A DNA stretch of 64,000 bases from Rhipidocladum racemiflorum (lineage: Eukaryota; Streptophyta; Magnoliopsida; Poales; Poaceae). The notes below the pieces were generated by a model, which saw nothing but the letters and a program-made list of their open reading frames with translations, was not told the origin of the DNA and searched no databases. The DNA lies in contig CM070576.1 of NCBI GenBank assembly GCA_036346355.1, forward strand, positions 16,289,558 through 16,353,557. The letters are read 5' to 3'. Each line of letters opens with the position of its first letter. The first letter of the stretch is position 1. Of the stretch, positions 43,383 to 53,405 are shown piece after piece. The position numbers and the translations under genes were made by a program.

Positions 43383-44201
43383 CTAGTGTAGTCCCGACCC
43401 GGGCAAATGGGCTCCCAAAGCCGATAGTGCCGCTGCTGCCCTACCGATGGTAGCTTGAACGCCGTCCATCAATTGTTGATCGGCTACTGCATCACCCGGG
43501 ACTGGGACTATCTTGGCCGATTGGTTCTTGACTTGGGCGAAAACCGCCAATTTGCCGCTTTGAACGGCAGTGAAGACGATGAGTCGGTGATCTTTGGCCG
43601 AGCCGACATTCTCGCAAGTTCTTTTGTAACAAGGGCCATTGTTCTTCAAGTTTGGCCTTGGTCGATTCGGCTCATGGGCCCTGTTCTTAGTCGTTTTGAG
43701 TATAGCTGCACCTTGGTCAAATGTGCTCTTTCGAGATTTAGCATCAGCTATAAGTTTGTCCAAAATCTCTTGATCAGCTTGTTGGGCCTTCCTCTGTTCG
43801 GCTCTTAGCTTGGTGATTCCACATCCAGACAGCGTCAAGTGGCAGACCTCTAGCAGTGCATCCATGGCGGCAGAAGGGAGATCGGCTTGCATGGCCGCCA
43901 TAGCATCCCTCAGTGGTTGCGTATTAGCCAGAAGGGCTGCCTCTGGTTGCATCACTTCATCCAGAAGACGATTAAGTCGTTCTTGCATACCCGGCTGGGC
44001 AGTAACGACGGCCGATGCTGGCGCGGAAGCAGCTATGATGCGTTGGATATCGGCTGGATAATCGTCAGTAGCCATGACCTCCGGGTCGTCCAGCTCGTCC
44101 AAAGTAAAGCCAAGCAGATCGGCTAGATCAGTTGGTGCTTTAAGGTCAGGATCGGAAATCTCGATCGTCTGTTGTGAATGCAGTGGAGGTGGGGAAAGCA
44201 A
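43383..44201 (-). CDS. Antisense ORF of the Tat element, distal part
   Basis: 272 codons on the strand opposite gag-pol, between pol and the 3' LTR. It is rich in Ala, Leu, Asp and Gln, likely helical (AALLANTQPLRDAMAAMQAD), followed by a Lys/Arg-rich segment. No domain is recognised. With 45373-46251 it probably forms one antisense gene whose middle (44202-45372) is decayed or intronic. The proximal 44902-45177 frame also reads antisense. Confidence 0.5.
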   Translation of the reverse strand: MLSPPPLHSQQTIEISDPDLKAPTDLADLLGFTLDELDDPEVMATDDYPADIQRIIAASAPASAVVTAQPGMQERLNRLLDEVMQPEAALLANTQPLRDAMAAMQADLPSAAMDALLEVCHLTLSGCGITKLRAEQRKAQQADQEILDKLIADAKSRKSTFDQGAAILKTTKNRAHEPNRPRPNLKNNGPCYKRTCENVGSAKDHRLIVFTAVQSGKLAVFAQVKNQSAKIVPVPGDAVADQQLMDGVQATIGRAAAALSALGAHLPGSGLH

Positions 44202-45372
44202 TGGAGGAATAGCTGATGTAGCACCTTGGGGATCGGCTATAACTCCCGCTATCTGTACCGATGGAGATTGCTAGAAAAACAAACAAGTCAGTTAGAAAAA
44301 CAAACGAAGCAGCAAAGACAGACGTAAGCCAAAGGCTACAGACTCACATCAGTGGCTGAATGATCTGGGGAACCATCGGGTTGGTGCCTCAAGGGTCTGG
44401 GCGAGCGCCTGGCCGACTTCTTCCTCCTCTCTGCAGTGCCTTCGAGTTAGCAATTATCAAAGCAAGGGACATATTAGCCGATATACAAAAGACTTACTTG
44501 GAGCGCGTTGGCGAGCCAGGTCCGACAGGGATGGACTCTGAACGCCCAAATTTCCAGAAGTATATCCTGTAGTTCCGACGGATTGACCCGGGCGTCTCAT
44601 GCGCCACTCTTGGCGAGAAATATGAGGGTCGGCTATTTGATCACCAGCATCTGTGCCGCCCTGAAAAGTTCAAAAACCATACTTAATGAAAAAAACCAAT
44701 GGCCAACATGGAAACAAATAAAAGGACACCGGTACCTCTACAGCTACTGAGGAGTCGGTATAACGAACTCTCGGGGCCGAAGCCACCATCGGCTCATGGA
44801 AGTCGTGCAAAAGTTTAGAATTATAGCCGACGGAGTTCGTCCATCAACAAGGCCTCGATATCCGAGACCACCATTGTGAAAATGTGGCCGACCGACGGGA
44901 GTTAAGAATGAAATGTGGCAAAGAAAGAAGTTGAAATCCGTCGGCTACGCCGGGGGACGATCTCCGCAGCGACACTGTTGGTCACCGGGAACGAGGTTCG
45001 ATGCAGGACAGCAAGGGAAAGGAAGGGATGGTTTGCCCAAAACCCAATTGACGGGCATAAACCGATGGATGATAGAATTCGTAGGAAGGCTGAAATGTCT
45101 GTGCGTGTATTCAAGCCGACGTGAATAAGGCAGGGAGAGGATAATTTTATACAAGTCCAAAGTGGATGGGGCATCAAGGAACTATCGGCATCTAAGTGAA
45201 GAAATGATGGGTATGGACAATCGGCTAGGTCGATTATGTAAAAAAAATCTTGTTGGCGAAAGAAGACTGTCTAAAGTGAGGAAAAACGGAGATACTTGTG
45301 AAAACCAGTGAGTCCATTTTTAGCTCATCAATGAGGCGACATGATGAATCTCTCACGAAAGATCGGCTAGCT

Positions 45373-46251
45373 CTATCTTGGGGACCACGTGTTACGGATA
45401 ATCTTCCTGGGAAAAGTCAAACTCCCCATGGGTTTCGGTAAAATGGATCGGCTAAATATGCAGTAGAGCCATGTTTGGATAAACCACAGGGGACCTCCTA
45501 TATTGCCGACAACAAACTTAGCGAAACCAGAAAAAAGCCGACTACGAATCACATACATCATCTGATATACTGCTCCCAAAAAGATCTTACCAAGGGCCAG
45601 CCGATGACCTTCCACTAAGCGTTCCGCTATTAGTTGAAAGGATTGGGTGGGGCCAAGAGAGGCGCCGCAGAATAAGTATCGGTCTAACCAAAGATTAAGA
45701 AAAGCAACATGCTCTTCAGCCGATACAGGACCATTGACCCTATTGTTATTTTGGACATACTTATGCCAACCTTCGCCTTTCTTGCGGATTAATTTAAAAG
45801 TGGGTTTCCCACTAAAAGCCGACAGCAGACCCCCGTCTGGCCTAAGGCAGGATAATTGAGCCACGTCAAGTAAAGTAGGGCCTATCGGGCCAGATGGGAA
45901 TAGAAAAGCATTAAAAGAGTCCGACCAGAAATAACAAGCCGCAGCTACTAAGGGTTCATTGGCTTCAGGGTCGGCTAGACTCAAAGGCAAAGATTCAGCT
46001 ATGCCCATTCTCTCCCATTCTACCCTCTTCTGAGACGATATCCTAATGAACCAAGATCTCCATCCCTTTAAATTTGTGGGCCAGGCTCTAAAACTTTTTC
46101 CCCACTCAGAAATATTATATCCTGCAGCCGACAACGGGAGTCTAGGGATCTCGTCATTGATAACCGTGTCGGCCGATATGGTACCTATGGGCCCTAGGTA
46201 AAATTGGTCCGAGCTTTGAGGAATCGGAATGAATACCTGCGAAGGGTGCAT
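45373..46251 (-). CDS. Antisense plant-mobile-domain-like ORF of the Tat element
   Basis: The minus-strand frame is open from 46350 to 45373 (325 codons). I prefer the ATG at 46251 because a minus-strand TATA (TATAAAT at 46353-46359) lies too close to the first ATG. The protein contains CYFWSDSFNAFLFPSGPIGP followed by TLLDVAQLSCLRPDGG, resembling the plant mobile domain (PMD) of transposable elements and MAIN-type host proteins. LNLWLDRYLFCGASLGPTQ follows further on. Antisense extra ORFs in this position are known for Tat elements; the function is unknown. Confidence 0.65.
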   Translation of the reverse strand: MHPSQVFIPIPQSSDQFYLGPIGTISADTVINDEIPRLPLSAAGYNISEWGKSFRAWPTNLKGWRSWFIRISSQKRVEWERMGIAESLPLSLADPEANEPLVAAACYFWSDSFNAFLFPSGPIGPTLLDVAQLSCLRPDGGLLSAFSGKPTFKLIRKKGEGWHKYVQNNNRVNGPVSAEEHVAFLNLWLDRYLFCGASLGPTQSFQLIAERLVEGHRLALGKIFLGAVYQMMYVIRSRLFSGFAKFVVGNIGGPLWFIQTWLYCIFSRSILPKPMGSLTFPRKIIRNTWSPR

Positions 46252-46352
46252 TTCAGCCGATTTCGAAAGAACGGAAGGAAGAAGATGAAGGCCGATGATG
46301 CGTGGTTCGGGAGCTTGGAAGCGTGAAAATGACCGTGGGGGGGACCCCATAT

Positions 46353-46359
46353 TTATACC
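46353..46359 (-). promoter_or_regulatory. Candidate antisense TATA box in the Tat element
   Basis: The + strand ATTTATA reads TATAAAT on the minus strand in GCGGTATAAATATGGGG. It is about 100 bp upstream of the preferred ATG at 46251, leaving room for a leader of about 70 bases. Confidence 0.45.
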
Positions 46360-46504
46360 GCGATGAAAGAAGGCGAGCGGGCGGGAACAGTTGCTGCATT
46401 AAAAACGCACCGAGATTATTACGGCGCCATTTAATGGGAAGTTACCAAGAATTTCCGACGACAAGCCGATTGCAATTTTTGAAAAGTATCAAGTTATCTT
46501 TCCA

Positions 46505-46520
46505 AAAATTGGGGGGCATA
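46505..46520 (+). other. Polypurine tract of Tat element
   Basis: AAAATTGGGGGGCATA next to the right LTR start at 46521. Confidence 0.7.
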
Positions 46521-47208
46521 TGTTTGCGCCAAAATTCGGTACATGGCAAAATGGGTTTGAATCGGATAAAAGCAATTGTATGTGTTTGCATCAGAATTCG
46601 GCGTGTATTGAAATCAGTCCGAGACGAAAAGGAAGCGTTCGCATGGAAAGAAATCATCAAACGAATCGGAAAAGGAATCCGTTTCTAAAAAGGAAAGGAA
46701 ATCAGATAATAGGCCGATACGGATAAACGCACCGTATCCATGTACAACTCGGATCGGCCAGGCGTGTTATAAAAGGAGGTGGGTGTCAAGCGGCAAGATA
46801 ATAATCAATTCCAACAACACATACTTTTACCAGTTTTTTTTCTTTTACATTGCTTTAACTTCATAGATTACTCTACAAGTCGACGGGATCAACATAGCTG
46901 CGCATCGCCGATTGTTGATTTTAGCCGATTTTACCCAGGTTTGATTTGCTTCGTTTTGTTGCGCATCGCCTTCCCGAAGCCGATTTTACCTTATATCCGG
47001 ATCAACTGTAACTGGTTGATCTAGTTATCTCCTAATCGGTTCTTGCCGACTAGCGAAAAGCCGATAGATCTTTGTTTATCGGCTTTGATCGAATTACAAA
47101 TTCTACCTTGTCGATTTCAGGTCAAATCGACTGGCACGCTCTGCAAACCCGGTGTTTGTCTTGTGTGTTCGAGGCCGAAAACCCTTCTTCACGTTTTTCG
47201 CGCGAACA
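46521..47208 (+). repeat. 3' LTR of Tat element
   Basis: 688 bp. TATAAAA at 46768-46774 points towards gene B, whose ATG is about 1.4 kb downstream. CATAT follows at 47209-47213. Confidence 0.9.
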
Positions 47209-47213
47209 CATAT

Positions 47214-48199
47214 ACACGGTTTTGGAGAAACTATACAAATAAATTAATTTACTGGAAACGGCTCGAGTATTATATATGCCTTGAATTGGCAGCAAATTAA
47301 TTAATGTAAGCAATGAACAGCAATATATTTACATCTAGAACAAAGAAAAAGCTAATATTGAGCAGTTGTAAACTAGATCACAGTCAGGTCCGTAAAAATG
47401 ATGGGACGATGTGCGTTATATCTCCTTATGTCGTTCTAACGTTGTGTGACCAATGTTTTAATATATACATACGGGAACGTATGAGATGAGAACTCGACTT
47501 AAAATAGGATTATGCATATGGCCTACTATTTGAGCCGTCTGATCAGGTGAAAGAAAATTTGGTTTGCTGATCGAATTGCAGAACGCGATCGTTGTCAGCT
47601 TCCCTACGAAAGCAATGAACGAGATAAGTTGGTAGTGATCGTATTCGCATCTCTAGGAGTAGAACAAGCGAGGGGGCGGCAATACGGGGGACATACAACA
47701 TCATCAATCAATCCCAAGCAACGGCCAAGACCAACTGGTCAATATTGAATGCCGCGGTGACCAAATCAATCCAGCCCTACTTTCTTGATCTTTACCTCGC
47801 AGAGGAAGGTATTGTATGCTTGTAGGCCCATCATTTTCAGTAATTCCTTCCGTCACAAATAATTGTCATTTTCGATATTGACATGGTCTCTTAAACACAG
47901 CTATGGCAGGATGGAAAAACTGGGGAGAGCTATGGCAGGATGGATTCCAAGCCCTTCTCGCCGGCCAACTTCCACGAGGTAGTTTCTCGCGCCAGTAGAG
48001 TATTACCAGCCGAGCTCTGTTCATGCACGCGTTTTCTTTACTCACATTCGTCTTGGATAGCCCAAACATGAGTGACGAGGACCGAGGGCGTAGAATACAG
48101 CAAGATGGCACTCAAGTCAGGCAGAAGTTTCAACTCCTCTACTTTATATCTAAACACATACAAAATCTTCACACAAAAGCACTCCATTAGAACAGAGAC
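47214..48199 (+). promoter_or_regulatory. Upstream region of gene B
   Basis: Matches the gene C upstream block 57450-58279 except for 155 bp (47976-48130) that C lacks. A TATA-like TTATATCTA lies at 48144-48152, about 50 bp before the ATG. No other gene is present. Confidence 0.6.
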
Positions 48200-51100
48200 A
48201 TGGTTCCTGCAGCTCTCAACTCCAAATCTCCGTCTGCTCCCTCTCACCATGCCCTCTTTCTTCTCTGTAGTGTCCTCCTCATCTTTGTGTCCTCCAACAC
48301 AATAATAACACCCTCATTAGCACAACCCAGCAACAGATCGGAGACTGACCTGCAAGGCCTTCTCTGCTTCAGGTCCGGCATCGTCAGCGACCCCGCCGGC
48401 GTCCTCAGCTCATGGAACAGCTCACTCAACTTCTGCAGCTGGCAAGGGGTCACCTGCGGCAGGACGCTTCCGCCCCATGTCGTCTCCTTAAACCTCAGTT
48501 CTATGGGGCTCAGTGGGATACTGCCTCCTTGCATGGCCAATCTTTCTTCTTTGGTTCAACTAGAACTTTCACGCAATAATTTTTATGGAAGGATACCTGA
48601 GGAGCTGGGCAGGCTTCCGGGCCTCCAAACTCTGATGCTTGCCGGCAACAGCCTTACAGGTAACATCCCTGTGTCATTGGGTACCGTCGCGTCTCTTAGC
48701 TATGTCAATCTTGCAAACAATTCTCTTAGCGGGGTTATCCCCGATTCCTTAGCAAGTAGTTCGTCACTCGGTGCGATAATCCTCTCGCGAAACAACTTAT
48801 CTGGAGTGATCCCGGATAATCTGTTCAATAACTCATCCAAACTTGTCACGGTTGATCTCCAATGGAATGGTCTCTCTGGGGCAATCCCACATTTCCAAAA
48901 GATGGCAGCTCTGCAATTTCTTGGTCTTACTGGAAACCTCCTTGCTGGAAGTATACCACCATCTTTAGGAAATGTTTCATCCTTAAGTTCCATACTGCTA
49001 GCACAAAACAACATAAGTGGATCAATTCCAGAGACTTTGGGTCAAATTCCGAACCTAACTATTCTAGATATAAGTTACAACAGCTTTTCGGGGCATGTTC
49101 CAGTCATGCTGTACAATGCCTCATTACTCAGATTCTTTGGCTTAGGCAGCAATAGCATTGAAGGACTGATACCTCCTGAAATTGGCCACTCACTTCCAAA
49201 CCTCCAAACATTGATCATGAGTGGCAATAGATTTAATGGACTGATCCCGACATCACTGGCTAATGCATCGAAGCTTCAAGTACTTGATCTTTCAGGCAAC
49301 TCCTTAAGCGGTTCAGTGCCATCTCTAGGTTCTTTGAGCAACTTGAATCAACTGATTCTGGGAAGTAACATGCTAGAGGCTGAAGACTGGGCATTCCTTA
49401 CCTCCCTGACAAACTGCACTCAACTGTTAAGATTATCGATGGATGGGAATATGCTGAATGGAAGTCTGCCAAAATCAATAGGTAATCTTTCAACAAAGCT
49501 AGAGTGGTTAAACTTCGGACGCAACCAAATTTCTGGAACCATACCAGCAGAGATAGGCAACCTTGTAAATCTCACTCTGCTTGACATGGACCAGAACATG
49601 CTCTCAGGAGAAATTCCCCTTACAACTGGGAACCTGAGCAACCTGATTGTCCTGAAACTATCCATGAATAGTTTGACAGGTAAAATCCCACACACAATTG
49701 GTAATCTTCCTCAACTCGACCAGCTTTATCTTGATGATAACAAATTGTATGGAAACATACCGGCAAATATAGGACAATGTAAAAGGCTATCTACGCTAAA
49801 CTTATCAGTCAACAACCTTGATGGATCCATACCAATTGAACTCCTCAGTATTTCTTCCCTTACCAAAGGTTTGGACTTGTCAAAAAACAACCTTGCAGGG
49901 GTGATACCACTTGAAGTTGGCGCACTGATCAATCTTGTCCTACTAAATGTTTCCAACAACAAGTTATCTGGTGAAATTCCTTCCACACTTGGCCAGTGTG
50001 TTCAACTGTTATCCCTTCACATGGAAGGCAACATGCTTAGTGGGGATATTCCTGAGTTTTTGAGTGCACTGAAGGCCATAGAGCAGATATATCTATCTGG
50101 AAACAATTTATCCGGTCGAGTTCCAGAATTCTTTGAGAACTTCCCCAGCTTAGATCATCTTGATCTATCATACAACAAATTTGAAGGAGCAATTCCAACT
50201 GGTGGTATCTTTCAAAATTCAAGTGCAGCAATCTTGGAAGGCAACACAGGGTTATGTGAAAATTGTGCAATATTTGCATTGCCGATTTGCCCCACAACCT
50301 CAGCAACTAAATGCCCCACAACCTCAGCAACTAAAAGGAGGAGCAATGCACGCTTGCTACTGATTGTAATTCCACCGGTTACTATTGTATTATCATTGTT
50401 GTTATGTTCTGTGGTATCTCTTTGGAAGAAAAGGGCAGTGCTTACATTTCTACAATGCAATGTGATGCTGCGTATATCACATTTTATTGCTCCTCGGAAG
50501 AGAAGACAAGTGCAAACATTTCCACTGTACAGGGAGACATTGAAGAAGGTATCATATGGTGATATCCTTAAAGCTACTAATTGGTTCTCTCCAGTTCATA
50601 GAATCAGCTTTACTCGTAATGGATCAATCTATGTTGGTAGGTTCAAGTCTGAACATGACCTAGTAGCTATCAAAGTATTCAACTTGAATGAACTCGGTGC
50701 AAATGAAAGTTTCATTACTGAGTGCGAGGTGCTACGGAGCACACGCCATCGAAACATTCTGCGGTCTGTGACCATGTGTTCGACATTGGACGCAGAAAGC
50801 AATGAGTTCAAAGCACTAGTTTTCCAGTTCATGGCTAATGGCAGCCTTGAAAGATGGCTTCACCCTATGCGACAACATGACATATCAACGATAAAGCTAA
50901 GCTTAGGTCAGAGGATATGCATAGCCGCAGACGTGGCTTCCGCTCTCGATTACCTTCACAACCAACGGATGCCTCCTTTGATGCATTGTGATTTGAAGCC
51001 AAGCAATATCCTTTTAGATGACGATATGACTGCACGTCTTGGTGACTTCGGTTCAGCGAAGTTTCTCTCTCCAGTTTCAAGTGGTTCAAAACAATTGATT

Positions 51101-51563
51101 TGTGTTGGAGGAACAATTGGATACATGGCACCTGGTAAGTTAATTTTTTTTTCATATATTTGTGCATGGTTTATCAAGTATTTAAGTGCATCACTTCACT
51201 TTTGCAGAGTATGCGGTGGGCTATAAGATCTCAGCAGGAGGTGATGTTTATAGTTTTGGAGTGCTTCTTCTAGAAATGCTTACGGGAAAGCGGCCGATCG
51301 ATGATATGTTTGTCGATGAACTTTGCCTCCATAAGTTTGTCAACTCCATGTTCCCAGATAGGGTTGCAGAGATTCTAGATCCCCATATGGCCCATGAGGA
51401 GCACCAAGGAAGTGTAGCAGTATGGATGCAGAGATATATTGTCCCGCTGGTTGCACTTGGCCTGTCATGTTCCATGGAGTCTCCAAAGGATAGACCTGGA
51501 ATGCAAGATGTTTGTGCGAAACTATCTGCTATCAAAGAAGCTTTCCTGGAATCTCGTGACTAA
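48200..51563 (+). CDS. LRR receptor-like kinase B (class XII, non-RD), intact, mosaic
   Basis: Exons 48200-51134 and 51208-51563 give 1,096 aa. The start has a signal peptide (residues about 1-41, LFLLCSVLLIFVSS ... SLAQ). The LRR N-terminal cap (SETDLQGLLCFRSG, NFCSWQGVTC) is followed by 24 LRRs of the plant NxLxGxIP type, then a transmembrane helix (about 50350-50425), a basic juxtamembrane part of about 45 residues, and a Ser/Thr kinase: Lys 825 in VAIKVF, HCD at 929-931, DFG at 949-951, APE split by the intron. HCD in place of HRD marks a non-RD kinase, common among immune receptors such as FLS2 and Xa21. The glycine loop is degenerate (FTRNGSIYVGRF). Its ectodomain and promoter resemble gene C, and its kinase and 3' flank resemble gene A. 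An 8-residue tandem duplication (CPTTSATK twice) precedes the membrane helix. Predicted plasma-membrane receptor; ligand unknown. Confidence 0.92.
50300..50335 (+). repeat. 24 bp in-frame tandem duplication in gene B
   Basis: CCCCACAACCTCAGCAACTAAA-type unit occurs twice in B and once in C. It lengthens the juxtamembrane extracellular linker by eight residues including one Cys. Confidence 0.75.
51135..51207 (+). other. Kinase intron of gene B
   Basis: GTAAGTTA to CACTTTTGCAG, 73 bp, phase 1 within the APE Glu codon, same as gene A. Clean splice signals support the two-exon model. Confidence 0.9.
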
Positions 51564-51914
51564 TATTTGAACTCCGTTAGAGCATGCTACTAGGATGTTG
51601 TTTTACAATGTAATGCTGCCTCCATTCTGGCTTATTTCTGATCGTGTTTCTTTATCTTGAAGTGATTTCACTGGTCAGTAAAAAAAAAAGACATTTCACG
51701 GAACAGCCTTGAGATTAATTAGCGGCAGAGGATCCGAGTGTCTTCAAATCAGTCGCTGACGATCTGAAAATGAGTAGATCACCAGTTTCTTAGTTGTGAT
51801 TTCCGAGCATGTACGTTGTTCAGGAATAGGATTTACTCACACGAATCACGATGTAAATTTTTTTTTTCACGCATTCTAGGGCATGTACAATAAGATCGTT
51901 TCTGCTGACTCTTA

Positions 51915-52179
51915 GGCCCCGTTTGGCAACTTGGAACCGGGCCGTTTCTACTAGAATCTGAGAGAAACCCAGCCAAGCGAGTTAAAGTTCGGAACGATTC
52001 TTATTTTTCCATGCCGGGGCTGAATCACCCTCAACACTTTTCCACCCCGATTCACAGAATCCAGACAGCTAGCCAAACGATTTCCAGACAGTGATTCTGA
52101 TTCTACTTGAAACGTTTCTACCAAGAATTTGGAACCGTTTCTGTTTCTACTAGAATATGGAACCATACCAAACAGAGCC
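51915..52179. mobile_element. Tourist-like MITE (265 bp) downstream of gene B
   Basis: Ends GGCCCCGTTTGGCA and ACCAAACAGAGCC, flanked by TTA at 51912-51914 and 52180-52182. Same insertion as 24370-24649. Confidence 0.8.
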
Positions 52180-52899
52180 TTAGTCTGTATATATCAACTT
52201 TGATCTATGTGGAAGAGTGAGAAAAGATGAAAGAGAAAATATCTAGCTCTTAAACAATGTACCGAGTTTGCGAGTATAGGTAGATTATTTATGTACAAGA
52301 GAAAAGAGATAGCTATTGCACAACATCTAAATACAACATTTAGAGATAATTATTGTACAAGCTGTCTTTTAGCTTACTATTAGCATGTAGTGTGCGTTGC
52401 TATTGTACTTGCTCTAAGAGAGTTCAAACATTACAATATAACATTGCCCAACCTACAATAAAGCCCCCTTTTGTGGGAAAACAAGAGTTTTATTTATGGG
52501 TATGACTAGTTTGAAGGTAAAACTATCATTTGTCACAGGAAAAAGGCCTTTAATGGAGAAAGAGAGCGGGGAAAGGAAGAAGATGCAATCACTTGTTACA
52601 AGGAGATGGTGTCCTCACCAATGATTTAATGAGAACGCTTTAAAATTAGCAATTCTCTTTATTTATTACTCATGAACAAAAGGTAACATCTTTAAACAGT
52701 AGATATAAAATACACTCCCTATGCAATGTTTTGATTGTCTAACAACTTTAGCTAGTTCACGAGCTATACAATACTTATGTTCTCTCCTTATCTTCTGAAC
52801 CTGCCACTCTTCCCAGATTCTGAAACAAACAAAGATTTTATTTCTCGCTAATTGAACATCAGTCTATATCTACCCTCTTCCAAATTCTTCAGCTTGTGA

Positions 52900-53010
52900 G
52901 CAGCAGAAAAGCCTCTTTGATAGCATGGACAAACATCTCACATTTCAGGTTGATCTTTTGAAGTTTCCATGGAACTCGATAAGCAATATGCCCATATGCA
53001 GCCAACTGGA
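52900..53010 (-). pseudogene. Antisense relic of a receptor-kinase second exon (near gene B)
   Basis: The minus strand reads YRVPWKLQKINLKCEMFV then IKEAFLLL, a decayed match to the last exon of the live genes. It is the same relic as near 25318. Confidence 0.6.
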
Positions 53011-53405
53011 TGGTACGAGTCTTTTCCTCAAAACCATTGCCAAGCATTGTGCAACGATAAATAAGAAACACAACAGTCACCACAATTGCTTCCTTTTTTT
53101 TTTATTGCGCACACATGAATGCGTCCATAGCACACGTCTAATCTAAAGTGGAGGCCAGGGGCTTACGAAACGCAAGTACACACTTTGACGACTAAACACA
53201 CTCACCTATACATGTAATTCCATCTGAGTCATCAGCACTGATGGAAAATAAGCCACCAGTGTTCAGACCGAGGTTGGAACGCTGGTGGGCAGCGTCTCTC
53301 CCAACGGGGCCAGCCAAGCGAGCCTTGCTCGCTTCTCACTACGTTTGCTTCTTCCTTCCTGAAAAAGTATAAACAATTCTGTCGTGGGCACAGACCATCA
53401 TAGAT

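Larger units (their letters stand above)
35626..47208 (+). mobile_element. Tat-lineage Ty3/gypsy retrotransposon (11.6 kb)
   Basis: Full-length by structure: LTRs of 686 and 688 bp (TGTTTGCGCC to CGCGAACA), primer site, gag, protease, RT, RNase H, a second RNase H, integrase, antisense ORF region, polypurine tract, and CATAT duplications. The LTRs differ at a modest number of sites (for example 35940-35990 against 46820-46870), so it is older than the Reina-like insertion. Coding frames are broken in several places. It sits about 1 kb upstream of gene B. Confidence 0.92.
51564..53405. other. 3' flank of gene B, copy of gene A flank
   Basis: Collinear with 24022-25845 including the MITE and the antisense relic. 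It has small indels, such as extra sequence near 52580. No gene otherwise. Confidence 0.75.
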
